Counted from the first letter of the stretch, positions 14,621 to 22,967 are shown. The stretch is 36,297 bases of DNA from Streptomyces niphimycinicus (GCF_018883605.1 NZ_JAHLEM010000202.1:1-36297), one strand, 5' to 3'. A program made the numbers and translations. Notes: a model not told the origin generated them from the sequence alone.

Positions 14621-15556
14621 ATGTATCACACCTGGATGCGGTACTTCACGCCGAGCCCGGCCCATCACCGGCTCGGCCTGGTGTGTCTGGGGGTCGGCCT
14701 CCAGCACGGCGTCCTGCCCGCCGTCGGCCCGCGTGTCCTGGACCACCATGTGGCCGTGGTCATCAGCGCGGGCCGCGGCTGGTTCCGCGGCGCGGACGGC
14801 CGCCGCCGCACCGTCACCGCGCCCGCGCTGCTCTGGCTCACCCCCGGGGTCACCCACCACTACGCCCCGGACCCGGACACCGGATGGGACGAGGCGTTCG
14901 CCGACTTCACGGGACCGGCCACCGCCGCCTACGCCGACCTGGGCTATCTCGACGCGGACGGCCCCGTGGTCGCGCTCACCGACACCGCCACCGCCCGTAC
15001 GGCCATCGGCCGGATCGCCCGCGCCGCACGCCAGGGCAACCCGTTCCTGGAGGTCGAGACCGCAGCCGCGGTCCATGAACTCCTCGTCGCCCTCCGCCGC
15101 CTCCGCGCCGACACCGGTGCCGATGGACATCCGGTGCTCCAGGCCCTGGCCCGGGACGCCTTCCAGCCGCTCTCGGTGACCGAACACGCCGCCCGCCACG
15201 GCATGACACCGGCCGAACTGCGCACCGCGGTACGCCGCGGCGCGGGGTGCAGCCCCAAGGACTACCTCCTCGGCATCCGGCTGGGCCGCGCCAAGGAACT
15301 CCTGGTCGGCACCGAACTGCCGGTGGCCGCCATCGCCCGCCGCGTCGGCTACGACGATCCCGCCTACTTCAGCAGACTCTTCGCCCGCCGAGTGGGCACC
15401 GCCCCGGTCCACTTCCGCGAGCAGCAGTGCCGCTCGGTCCCCGGCGGCTTCACCGACCGCATCCCCGACCCCAGCCGCCCACCGACGATCCCGCCGTCCG
15501 CACCCACGATTCCGCCGTCCGCACCGGCGGACGACGGACGGCGCGGCGGCGGATGA
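14621..15556 (+). CDS. AraC-family transcription regulator
   Basis: A 311-residue regulator with an N-terminal cupin-type effector domain (RVLDHHVAVVISAGRGWF, LLWLTPGVTHHYAPDPD) and a C-terminal pair of helix-turn-helix motifs ending in LPVAAIARRVGYDDPAYFSR, then LFARRVGTAPVHFRE. A Pro/Ser/Thr-rich tail with a PTIPPSAP repeat follows. The ATG at 14621 is preceded by GGAGGG (14607-14612) at eight bases; ATG 14591 in the same frame is less well placed. It lies downstream of GH101 on the same strand but beyond a terminator, so probably has its own promoter. AraC proteins next to glycosidases usually sense the released sugar, so I infer control of this locus. Confidence 0.85.
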   Translation: MYHTWMRYFTPSPAHHRLGLVCLGVGLQHGVLPAVGPRVLDHHVAVVISAGRGWFRGADGRRRTVTAPALLWLTPGVTHHYAPDPDTGWDEAFADFTGPATAAYADLGYLDADGPVVALTDTATARTAIGRIARAARQGNPFLEVETAAAVHELLVALRRLRADTGADGHPVLQALARDAFQPLSVTEHAARHGMTPAELRTAVRRGAGCSPKDYLLGIRLGRAKELLVGTELPVAAIARRVGYDDPAYFSRLFARRVGTAPVHFREQQCRSVPGGFTDRIPDPSRPPTIPPSAPTIPPSAPADDGRRGGG

Positions 15557-15558
15557 CG

Positions 15559-15608
15559 GGAAGCCCGCCTTGAGCCAGCCGGACGGCTGCGGGGAGGGCG
15601 GCTTCCGC
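15559..15608 (+). terminator. Nested hairpin after the AraC gene
   Basis: GGAAGCC(c)GCC pairs with GGCGGCTTCC, and an inner stem CAGCC-ggac-GGCTG sits in the loop. Just past the stop at 15556. Confidence 0.5.
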
Positions 15609-15705
15609 CATTGGGGGGATGGTGGGCCGCGGTTGGCCTGCCAAAGGGGCACCATGCATGCGAAGCCGGTCATATCCGGCGGCCGATCCTCAGCAAGGAG
15701 TTCCC

Positions 15706-15915
15706 ATGCGTATCCGGACCGCCCTGTCCACGCTCGCCCTCACCGCCGCGTCCCTCGCCGTCGGCGCGGGCGGTGCCATCGCGGACGACGCGCCCGATGT
15801 CACCGTCAACAACTCCAGCAGCACGGCCTTCCCCGGGGTCTGTGCCAGCAACCAGTTCTCCTTCGTGACCGTCCCGGTCAATCTGGCGGGCGAGTCGGAC
15901 TCCGGCGCGTGCTGA
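15706..15915 (+). CDS. Small secreted protein of unknown function
   Basis: A 69-residue protein starting with ATG at 15706, five bases after AAGGAG. Residues 1-26 form a clear Sec signal (MRIRTALSTLALTAASLAVG, then AGGAIA). The predicted mature peptide of about 43 residues is acidic and Ser/Asn-rich, and has exactly two Cys, one in FPGVCASNQF and one as the last residue. These could close a disulfide loop ending at the C terminus. It has no lipobox and is not a recognisable chaplin or rodlin. It sits alone between the glycan locus and the metE riboswitch. The function is unknown. Confidence 0.65.
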   Translation: MRIRTALSTLALTAASLAVGAGGAIADDAPDVTVNNSSSTAFPGVCASNQFSFVTVPVNLAGESDSGAC

Positions 15916-16059
15916 TCCCCTGAGCTCGCTGATGGACGGGGTGCGGCCGGTGTCGGCCCGGGCGGCGCCGGCCGTTTCCTCGGCCATCGCGTGTTCCAAT
16001 TCACCGTCCCGAATTCCGGACCGCCCCCTGCACACCGCCGGACGGCCCCGTAGGCTGGC

Positions 16060-16262
16060 GGGTGTAGTTGGTTCGCCCCGTCCGCCAGGCGGGATGCGTC
16101 GTAAGAGGGAACCCGGTGGGAATCCGGGACTGCCCCGCAGCGGTGAGCGGGAACGACCGCCGTCATACGCACTGGGTCCGGTGAGACGGACCTGGGAAGC
16201 GACGGCCATTAGGTGTCCTCCCCCAAGAGGACGCGCCCGTGAGTCCGAAGACCTGCCATCTG
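16060..16262 (+). ncRNA. Cobalamin riboswitch
   Basis: Core elements of the B12 riboswitch are present in order: GTTGGTTCGCC near the 5' end, AAGAGGGAACCCGGTGGGAA with TCCGGGACTGCCCCGCAGCG, a GGTCCGGTGAGACGGACC stem, and the B12-box-like GTCCGAAGACCTGCC close to 16257. It lies about 180 bases before the metE start. Adenosyl- or methylcobalamin binding would switch off the B12-independent methionine synthase when the B12-dependent enzyme can work. The leader after the aptamer holds further GC-rich pairs, which could serve as an intrinsic terminator or mask the ribosome site. Confidence 0.93.
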
Positions 16263-16437
16263 CCCGCGTACGAACCACTCGTGTGCGGACATCTCGGTGA
16301 CCTCGAGGGCGGGTCGGCGTACATACCGGGCAGTGGCCACGCTTTTGCGGCGGGAGGCCGAAAGCCCGGTACGTCACCCTTCGCGCTCTCCTCCCGTCGC
16401 CGGGATCTCAGGGATTCATCTCGCGAAGGAGATCTCC

Positions 16438-18756
16438 GTGACACCGAAGTCCGCAGCCGCGGCAGCACGGGCCACCGTGTACGGCTACCCCCGCCAGGGC
16501 CCGAACCGGGAACTGAAGAAGGCGATCGAGGGCTACTGGAAGGGCCGCGTCACCGCCGACGCGCTCAAGTCCACCGCCGCCGAACTGCGCGGCGCCACCT
16601 GGCAGCAGCTCGCCGGGGCGGGTATCGACGAAGTTCCCACGGGTGACTTCTCGTACTACGACCACATGCTGGACACCACCGTCATGGTCGGCGCGATCCC
16701 CGACCGCCACCGGGACGCCGTCGCCGCCGATCCGCTCGACGGCTACTTCGCGATGGCGCGCGGCACGCAGGATGTCGCGCCAATGGAGATGACCAAGTGG
16801 TTCGACACCAACTACCACTACCTGGTTCCGGAGCTGGGCCCGGGCACGGTGTTCACGGCCGACTCCGCCAAGCAGGTCGCGGAGCTGACGGAAGCCCTCG
16901 GCCTCGGTCTGGCGGCGCGGCCGGTCCTGGTCGGGCCCGTCACCTATCTCCTCCTCGCCAAGCCCGCCCCCGGCGCGCCCGCGGACTTCGAGCCGCTCAC
17001 TCTCCTGGACCGGCTGCTTCCGGTCTACGCCGAGGTGCTGGCCGATCTGCGGGCGGCCGGTGCCGAGTGGGTGCAGCTCGATGAGCCCGCCCTGGTCCAG
17101 GACCGCACACCGGCCGAGCTGAACGCCGCCACCCGCGCCTACCGCGATCTCGGCGCCCTCACCGACCGTTCGAAGCTGCTGGTCGCCTCGTACTTCGACC
17201 GCCTCGGCGAGGCCCTGCCCGTGCTGGCCAAGGCCCCGGTCGAGGGGCTGGCGCTGGACTTCACGGAGGCCGCCGCCGCCAACCTGGACGCGCTGGCCGC
17301 CGTCGGCGGGCTGCCCCACAAGCGGCTGGTCGCCGGTGTCGTGGGCGGCCGCAACATCTGGGTCAACGACCTGGAGAAGTCCCTGGCCAGGCTCGGCACC
17401 CTGCTGGGTCTTGCCGACCGGGTCGATGTGGCCGCCTCCTGCTCGCTGCTGCACGTCCCGCTCGACGTGGCGACCGAGCGGGACATCGAGCCACAGATCC
17501 TGCGCTGGCTGTCCTTCGCCCGGCAGAAGACCGCGGAGATCGTCACCCTCGCCAAGGGCCTGGCCCGCGGCACCGACGCGATCACCGCCGAGCTGGCCGC
17601 GAACCGGGCCGCCCTCGCCTCCCGCGCCAACTCCCCCATCACCCGCGACCCGGCCGTCCGTGACCGCGCCGGCGCGGTCACCGAGGCCGACGCGCGCCGC
17701 TCCCAGCCGTACGCCGAACGCGCCACGGCCCAGCGCACCCACCTCCGCCTGCCGCTGCTGCCGACCACCACCATCGGCTCCTTCCCGCAGACCGGCGAGC
17801 TGCGCACCGCCCGCGCCGATCTGCGCGAGGGCCGGATCGACACGGCCGGGTACGAGGAGCGCGTCAAGGCCGAGATCCAGGAGGTGATCTCCTTCCAGGA
17901 GAAGACCGGCCTGGATGTGCTGGTGCACGGCGAGGCCGAGCGCAACGACATGGTCCAGTACTTCGCCGAGCAGCTCACCGGCTATCTCGCCACACAGCAC
18001 GGCTGGGTCCAGTCGTACGGCACCCGCTATGTCCGCCCGCCGATCCTGGCCGGTGACATCTCGCGCCCCGAGCCGATGACGGTGCGCTGGACGGCCTACG
18101 CCCAGTCCCTCACCGACCGCCCGGTCAAGGGCATGCTCACCGGCCCGGTCACCATGCTCGCCTGGTCCTTCGTCCGCGACGACCAGCCCCTCGGCGACAC
18201 TGCCCGCCAGGTCGCCCTCGCCCTGCGCGACGAGGTGGGCGACCTGGAGGCGGCCGGGACCTCGGTCGTCCAGGTGGACGAACCCGCCCTGCGCGAGACC
18301 CTTCCGCTGCGCGCCGAGGACCGGCCCGCCTATCTGTCCTGGGCGACCGAAGCCTTCCGTCTCACCACGGGTGGCGTACGGCCCGGCACCCAGATCCACA
18401 CCCATATGTGCTACGCCGAGTTCGGCGACATCGTCCAGGCGATCGACGACCTCGACGCCGATGTCATCAGCCTGGAGGCCGCCCGCTCCCATATGCAGGT
18501 GGCCCGCGAACTCGCCGCCCATGGCTATCCGCGCGAGGCCGGGCCCGGTGTGTACGACATCCACTCCCCGCGCGTGCCCAGCGCGCTGGAAGCGGCCGAA
18601 CTGCTGCGCACCGGCCTCAAGGCCATCCCCGCCGAGCGGCTGTGGGTCAACCCCGACTGCGGCCTGAAGACCCGCGGCTGGCCCGAGACCCGGGCCTCGC
18701 TGGAGAACCTGGTCACCGCGGCCCGTACGGTCCGCGGCGAGCTGCCCGCGTCCTGA
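16438..18756 (+). CDS. metE: Cobalamin-independent methionine synthase (5-methyltetrahydropteroyltriglutamate-homocysteine methyltransferase)
   Basis: Transfers the methyl group of methyltetrahydrofolate polyglutamate to homocysteine in the cytoplasm, the last step of methionine synthesis. The 772-residue length is that of complete MetE. It has duplicated barrels: an N-terminal half starting YGYPRQGPNRELKKAIEGYW and a C-terminal half with TTTIGSFPQT. Zinc ligands are in IHTHMCYAEFGD (His, Cys) and the final Cys is in WVNPDCGLKTR. The GTG start at 16438 has AAGGAG six bases upstream, inside a GGAGATCTCC palindrome. It is controlled by the cobalamin riboswitch just upstream and ends at a strong hairpin. 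Confidence 0.97.
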   Translation: MTPKSAAAAARATVYGYPRQGPNRELKKAIEGYWKGRVTADALKSTAAELRGATWQQLAGAGIDEVPTGDFSYYDHMLDTTVMVGAIPDRHRDAVAADPLDGYFAMARGTQDVAPMEMTKWFDTNYHYLVPELGPGTVFTADSAKQVAELTEALGLGLAARPVLVGPVTYLLLAKPAPGAPADFEPLTLLDRLLPVYAEVLADLRAAGAEWVQLDEPALVQDRTPAELNAATRAYRDLGALTDRSKLLVASYFDRLGEALPVLAKAPVEGLALDFTEAAAANLDALAAVGGLPHKRLVAGVVGGRNIWVNDLEKSLARLGTLLGLADRVDVAASCSLLHVPLDVATERDIEPQILRWLSFARQKTAEIVTLAKGLARGTDAITAELAANRAALASRANSPITRDPAVRDRAGAVTEADARRSQPYAERATAQRTHLRLPLLPTTTIGSFPQTGELRTARADLREGRIDTAGYEERVKAEIQEVISFQEKTGLDVLVHGEAERNDMVQYFAEQLTGYLATQHGWVQSYGTRYVRPPILAGDISRPEPMTVRWTAYAQSLTDRPVKGMLTGPVTMLAWSFVRDDQPLGDTARQVALALRDEVGDLEAAGTSVVQVDEPALRETLPLRAEDRPAYLSWATEAFRLTTGGVRPGTQIHTHMCYAEFGDIVQAIDDLDADVISLEAARSHMQVARELAAHGYPREAGPGVYDIHSPRVPSALEAAELLRTGLKAIPAERLWVNPDCGLKTRGWPETRASLENLVTAARTVRGELPAS

Positions 18757-18790
18757 CCCGGACAGTCCGCGTCCTGATCCGGACGTCCGG

Positions 18791-18826
18791 CCGGGGCCGG
18801 AGCGCCACGTCGCGCTCCGGCCCCGG
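18791..18826. terminator. Strong bidirectional terminator between metE and an AraC gene
   Basis: A 14-bp perfect inverted repeat CCGGGGCCGGAGCG (18791-18804) / CGCTCCGGCCCCGG (18813-18826) with an 8-base loop, between convergent genes. Confidence 0.85.
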
Positions 18827-18852
18827 TGCCGCATACCGAATGCCGTACGTGG

Positions 18853-19806
18853 TCAGGCGGCTGTCGCGCCGGACAGGGGACGCCGATGGTGCGCCGTGTC
18901 CATCGACTTCCGCCAGGCCCCGGGCGTGACCCCTTCCCTGGCCGAAAAGGCACGGCTCAACGCGCTCCCGGTGTCGTAGCCGACCCTGACCGCGATCTCC
19001 TGGACACTCAGCGGCGTCTCCCGGAGCAGCACCTTCACCCGGTACATGCGCCATGAGGTGAGGTAGCCGAGCGGGGTATCCCCCGTCTTCTCCTTGAACG
19101 AGGCGGCGAACGCCGAGCGTGACATCCCCGCCTTGCGGGCGAGTTCGTCGACCGTCCACGGATGGGCCAGGTCCATGTGCAACTCCCGCATGGCGACGGC
19201 CAGTCGGGGATCTCGCAGTGCGGCGATCCAGCCGACGGCGCCGCCCCCGACATCGGCGCAACAGGTCCGTAGCGCCTGGACGAAGAGCACATCGGACAGC
19301 CGGCTCATGATGAAGCCACCGCCGAGCCCGCCTGCCGCGCTCTCCCTCGCGATGAGATCGAACGTGGTGCGCAGGAGGTGGCCGGCGGTGTGGTCCAGGT
19401 TCAGCCGGAACAACGGCGGCAGCAGCGCGAAGAGCGGTTCGGCCGCCACGGCGTCGAAGGCGAACCGGCTGGACACGATCCGCGTCAGCTCACCGTCGCC
19501 CCCGACCCGCGCCGCGCTGCCGGGAACCTGGGAGATGAGTCCGTCGCAGTCGACGACCTCGCTGCCCTCGGTGTCCTGAAGGGTGAAGCTCACGCCCGCG
19601 CGGACCAGGAAGCAGTCGTTCGCCGCCAGCCGCTGCGGCCCGGCGAGCGTGTCCGCGACGAGCCGACACGAACCACTGGAGATCAGGACCAGCCGGGCGA
19701 GGTCCCGGGGAGGGAACGAGATGCCCCACGGCGCATGGGCGTCCACCCGCACATATCGCGCGTCCTCGATCTTCATGGTGGCGAGTAGGTCGTCGATGGG
19801 ATCCAT
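18853..19806 (-). CDS. AraC-family regulator with cupin sensor (divergent from MDR reductase)
   Basis: A 317-residue protein. The N-terminal part (MDPIDDLLATMKIEDARYVR, WGISFPPRDLARLVLISSG) is the cupin-type ligand domain of AraC proteins that control aldehyde, quinone or xenobiotic reductases. The C-terminal helix-turn-helix pair contains WTVDELARKAGMSRSAFAAS, FKEKTGDTPLGYL and LSVQEIAVRVGYDTGSALSR. ATG 19806 follows AGGAGGG; the frame stays open further upstream, but there it is only antisense to the next gene. The gene is divergent from an MDR reductase with a 104-base gap that holds a 9-bp dyad, so it most likely controls that gene. Confidence 0.88.
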   Translation of the reverse strand: MDPIDDLLATMKIEDARYVRVDAHAPWGISFPPRDLARLVLISSGSCRLVADTLAGPQRLAANDCFLVRAGVSFTLQDTEGSEVVDCDGLISQVPGSAARVGGDGELTRIVSSRFAFDAVAAEPLFALLPPLFRLNLDHTAGHLLRTTFDLIARESAAGGLGGGFIMSRLSDVLFVQALRTCCADVGGGAVGWIAALRDPRLAVAMRELHMDLAHPWTVDELARKAGMSRSAFAASFKEKTGDTPLGYLTSWRMYRVKVLLRETPLSVQEIAVRVGYDTGSALSRAFSAREGVTPGAWRKSMDTAHHRRPLSGATAA

Positions 19807-19816
19807 CTCCACCCTC

Positions 19817-19864
19817 CTGGACGATCTGCGCCAAACCGTGGACGCCAGGATACATATCGTCCAG
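19817..19864. promoter_or_regulatory. Inverted repeat between AraC regulator and MDR reductase
   Basis: CTGGACGAT (19817-19825) and ATCGTCCAG (19856-19864) form a perfect 9-bp inverted repeat with a 30-base spacer in the divergent gap. That is the arrangement expected if two AraC dimers contact separated half-sites, possibly with looping. Confidence 0.5.
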
Positions 19865-19910
19865 CCGGGCCGCCCTATCGTGGAGATGACCCAAGAACAA
19901 AGGAGGGGAA

Positions 19911-20894
19911 ATGCGAACATTCCAGGTGGTGGCGGGCGGCGGCCCGGTGGCCCCGGCCACGCGTCAGGTGCCGACTCCGTCTGCGGGCGAAGTGCTCGTC
20001 CGCGTGAAGGCAAGCTCCATCAACGCGCGCGATCTGCTCATCGTCTCCGGCAGGTATTCCATCGAGGTGCCGCCGGGGCGGATCCCGCTCTCCGACGGCG
20101 CGGGGGTCGTGGAGGCCGTCGGGGACGGGGTTTCGCGGTTCCGGGTGGGGGATCGCGTGGTGAGCACCTTCCATCCGACCTGGCTGTACGGCCGGTTCCC
20201 CGAGTGGGGGGAGTTGCACGGGACGCAGCGCGATGGGTGGCTCACCGAATACCTCGCCGTCGACGAGCAGAGCCTGGTCGCGGTGCCGGAGCAGCTGTCC
20301 TTCGAGGAAGCGGCCACGCTGCCGTGTGCCGCGCTCACCGCGTGGTCGGCGGTGAGTGGAGTCGGCCCGGGCGATGCGCTCCTGGTCCAGGGCTCGGGCG
20401 GGGTGTCGGTCTTCGCGTTGCAGTTCGCCCGGCTGGCGGGCGCGCGTGTGCTCGCCACGACATCCGGCGATGAAAAGGCCCGGCGGCTCGGCACGCTCGG
20501 CGCATCCGATGTCGTCAACTACGTCAGCACACCGGAGTGGGGCGCACGGGTACAGGCGCTCACCGGTGGGGGCGCCGACCGTGTCGTCGAGATCGGCGGC
20601 GCCGGAACGCTCGCCCAGTCCATCGACGCGGTCGCCCACGGCGGGCAGATCGCTCTGGTCGGCAATCTCGCGTCGGGCAGCGGGATGGATGTGACGCGAT
20701 TCTTCCGCCGCGCCGCCACGCTCAGGTCGATCAGCGTCGGCAGCCGGAGCGACTTCGAGCGGATGAACAAGGTCATCGGCCGGCACGGGCTGCGGCCCGT
20801 CATCGACCGTGTCGTCCCCTTCGAGCAGGCGCCGGAGGCGTTCGCCCACTTCGAGAATGGCCCACGCTTCGGCAAGGTCGTCATCAGCCACTGA
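19911..20894 (+). CDS. MDR-family NAD(P)-dependent alcohol dehydrogenase / quinone reductase
   Basis: A 327-residue medium-chain dehydrogenase/reductase. GroES-like N-terminal domain (VLVRVKASSINARDLLIVSG, PLSDGAGVVEAVGDGVSRF, VGDRVV), then the Rossmann NADPH site in LLVQGSGGVSVFALQFARLA, and a C-terminal FGKVVISH. The usual catalytic-zinc Cys is replaced (NARDLL), as in zinc-free quinone reductases and enoyl reductases, so a zeta-crystallin-like reduction is more likely than alcohol oxidation. ATG 19911 follows AAAGGAGGGG. It stands alone, divergent from an AraC gene that probably controls it. Confidence 0.87.
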   Translation: MRTFQVVAGGGPVAPATRQVPTPSAGEVLVRVKASSINARDLLIVSGRYSIEVPPGRIPLSDGAGVVEAVGDGVSRFRVGDRVVSTFHPTWLYGRFPEWGELHGTQRDGWLTEYLAVDEQSLVAVPEQLSFEEAATLPCAALTAWSAVSGVGPGDALLVQGSGGVSVFALQFARLAGARVLATTSGDEKARRLGTLGASDVVNYVSTPEWGARVQALTGGGADRVVEIGGAGTLAQSIDAVAHGGQIALVGNLASGSGMDVTRFFRRAATLRSISVGSRSDFERMNKVIGRHGLRPVIDRVVPFEQAPEAFAHFENGPRFGKVVISH

Positions 20895-20901
20895 GCACGT
20901 A

Positions 20902-20943
20902 CGGCCACTGATCCTCTGCGGCCACTGATCCTCTGCGGCCACT
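20902..20943. repeat. 17-bp tandem repeat downstream of the MDR gene
   Basis: CGGCCACTGATCCTCTG occurs at 20902-20918 and 20919-20935, with a partial third copy at 20936-20943. The first half also resembles the end of the coding region (AGCCACTGAG). It lies in the gap before the convergent XRE gene. It may be a slippage-derived array seeded by the stop-codon region. Confidence 0.8.
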
Positions 20944-20980
20944 GCCCGCTACCCGCCTACAGCCACAAGGACGACGCCGG

Positions 20981-21847
20981 TCACGGGGGCGGAACGGCGG
21001 CACGGGCGCCGGTGACGCGAAGGAGGTCGAGCTTGCCCGCGTCGCTGCTTCCGGTCGCCGCCGTGTAGGTGACCATGCGCAGGTCCGCGCCGGGGACGAC
21101 GAGGACATCGCAGTCCAGGTGGATGTCGCCGGCCTCCGGATGCCGGATCGTCTTCCGGTCGCTCGTGTGCTGGGCGGCGGTCGTCCGGGTGGCCCAGAGT
21201 TGCGCGAACACATCGGACTGCGCCCGCAGTTCCGCCACCAGGCGCTGGAGCCGGCCGTCGGCGGGGTAGCGGGAGGCGGCGTCCTTGAGGTCGGCGACGA
21301 TCGAGGCTTCGAAGGCGTCCTGCCCGCGCTCCGGCTGGACGCGAAGGGTCACGGCGCGGGCGGCACCGCCCCCGAACAGGGCGCGGGCCAGGCTGCGTTC
21401 GGCGGCCGGGAGGACGGCGGGGTCGCCGTGCAGGGCGCTCCACATGGCGTTCCACCACACCAGGGTCCAGTCGGCGGTGAACACCCCGATCGGGACGTCG
21501 CCCAGGCGCGCGGCGAGCCGTTGGATGCCCGGGGGCACATGGGCGTTGACCGTCCCGTCGCGCGGCGGCAGGAGCCCGGCGCTCCGGTAGAGCTGGTCGC
21601 GCTCGGCGCGGGAGAGCTGGAGGGCCCGGGCGAGGGCGCCGACGACCTGGTCCGAGGGGTTCTTCGCGCGCCCCTGCTCCAAACGCAGGATGTAGTCGAC
21701 GGAGAGCCCGGCCAACTGCGCGAGCTCCTCGCGGCGCAGCCCCGGGGCGCGGCGGCCGGCCGTCGGGGTGAAGCCGGCGTCGGCCGGGGAGAGGCGGTCG
21801 CGCCAGGCGCGCAGGAGCGAGGCGAAGTCGGAGCCGGAGGAAGCCAT
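20981..21847 (-). CDS. XRE-family regulator with MmyB-like ligand domain
   Basis: A 288-residue regulator. The N-terminal helix-turn-helix reads FASLLRAWRDRLSPADAGF, APGLRREELAQLAGLSVDYI, LRLEQGRAKNP. The MmyB-like sensor domain follows, with WTLVWWNAMWSALHGDP and the C-terminal HPEAGDIHLDCDVLVVPGAD. The ATG at 21847 is the first in the family-like region; upstream the frame only runs antisense to the neighbouring SDR. It is divergent from that SDR across 151 bases, the standard arrangement for this regulator class, whose members repress a flanking short-chain dehydrogenase. The truncated regulator at 2220-2639 belongs to the same family. Confidence 0.9.
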   Translation of the reverse strand: MASSGSDFASLLRAWRDRLSPADAGFTPTAGRRAPGLRREELAQLAGLSVDYILRLEQGRAKNPSDQVVGALARALQLSRAERDQLYRSAGLLPPRDGTVNAHVPPGIQRLAARLGDVPIGVFTADWTLVWWNAMWSALHGDPAVLPAAERSLARALFGGGAARAVTLRVQPERGQDAFEASIVADLKDAASRYPADGRLQRLVAELRAQSDVFAQLWATRTTAAQHTSDRKTIRHPEAGDIHLDCDVLVVPGADLRMVTYTAATGSSDAGKLDLLRVTGARAAVPPP

Positions 21848-21998
21848 GGGTTCATTCTCGCCGCGCGGCGCCGGATGAGCCTGGGTACTGCCAGTCCTAG
21901 TGACGCGGACGGCACTGGTCGGCGCGGGCGGAGGCGGCGAGCGTGGAGCCGTCGCGCCCGAGCCGGGCGCCATCGGCCGACCAGTGAAGGACCCTTTG

Positions 21999-22922
21999 AT
22001 GAAGCACACCCTGGTGATGACGGGCGCGAGCCGCGGGATCGGACGCGTGGCCGCGGAGCACATCCTGCGCCACTCACCCCATGCGCACCTCGTCGTCGTG
22101 GCCCGTGCGTCCTCCGGCGCCCGGCTCGCCGAGGAACTGGCCATGGGCGGGCGCACGGTCTCACACGTGTCGGCGGACCTCGCCTCGCTGCGGAGTGTCC
22201 GCTCCGCCGCCGCCCGGATCCGTGACCGGCTGGAGCGCGGTGATCTGCCACCGCTGGGCGGGTTCGTGGGCAACGCGGGCATGCAGTACACCAATTCGCT
22301 GACCGAGTCCCCCGAGGGGTTCGAGGCCACCTTCGCCATCAACGTGCTCGCCAACCACCTCTTCGTCCGGCTGCTCCAGGACCACTTCGCCACGCCCGCC
22401 CGGATCGTGATCACCGCCAGCGACACCCACTTCGGCGACCTCAAGCACAACCTGGGCATGGTGCCCGGCCCCGTCTGGCAGGCCCCCGACGTCCTCGCCC
22501 GCCCGGGCGCCTTCCCCAGGCCGGGCAGTACGGCCGGTGGCCGCACCGCGTACTCGACGAGCAAGCTGGCCACCATCTACCTCGTGCACGAGTACGCGCG
22601 CCGGCTTCCGGCCGGGATCGACGCCATCGCATACAACCCGGGCTTCGTCCCCGGCACCGGACTCGCCCGCAACGCGGGTCCGCTCTCCCGGTTCGCCATG
22701 CGGCGCGTGCTGCCGGTGATGACCCTCACGCCGTTCGCCACCGCCCCCGGCACCGCGGGCCGCCACCTCGCCGATGTCGTCCTGGGCACGACCGCCGCGC
22801 CGACCGGATCCTACGTGGACCGCGACCGGGTGGCGCGGTCGTCGCAGGAGTCCTACGACCCGCTGCGCGAGGGCGAACTCTGGGACGCCGTCGAACGGTT
22901 CACGATGCCGCACGCGGCCTGA
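21999..22922 (+). CDS. Short-chain dehydrogenase/reductase, protochlorophyllide-reductase-like
   Basis: A 307-residue SDR. The Rossmann site is TLVMTGASRGIGRVAAEHIL, the NAG motif lies in GGFVGNAGMQYTNS, and the catalytic Tyr and Lys are in TAYSTSKLATIYLVHEYAR. The long middle segment with DTHFGDL and the PGFVPGTGLAR motif is typical of the retinol/protochlorophyllide-reductase-like SDR subgroup. ATG 21999 follows GAAGGA by seven bases; upstream in-frame codons read into the intergenic region. It is regulated, by inference, by the divergent XRE protein. The substrate is unknown. Confidence 0.88.
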   Translation: MKHTLVMTGASRGIGRVAAEHILRHSPHAHLVVVARASSGARLAEELAMGGRTVSHVSADLASLRSVRSAAARIRDRLERGDLPPLGGFVGNAGMQYTNSLTESPEGFEATFAINVLANHLFVRLLQDHFATPARIVITASDTHFGDLKHNLGMVPGPVWQAPDVLARPGAFPRPGSTAGGRTAYSTSKLATIYLVHEYARRLPAGIDAIAYNPGFVPGTGLARNAGPLSRFAMRRVLPVMTLTPFATAPGTAGRHLADVVLGTTAAPTGSYVDRDRVARSSQESYDPLREGELWDAVERFTMPHAA

Positions 22923-22967
22923 CCACTGGACGTCGGGCCATACCGCGGAAACCGGGGCCCGGCCGGA

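Noticed and set aside
12641..15556. A single 971-codon plus frame through GH101 into the AraC gene
   Set aside because: The first 650 or so codons are out of frame with GH101. A good ribosome site and ATG at 14621 mark the real AraC start.
15706..15915. Chaplin or rodlin identity for the small secreted protein
   Set aside because: The conserved chaplin core and rodlin features are absent.
16408..18834. An 808-codon minus-strand open frame opposite metE
   Set aside because: MetE on the plus strand is full length with all zinc ligands; the opposite frame is low in recognisable motifs.
20902..20943. CRISPR-like array
   Set aside because: The units are directly adjacent with no spacers. No cas gene in the window.
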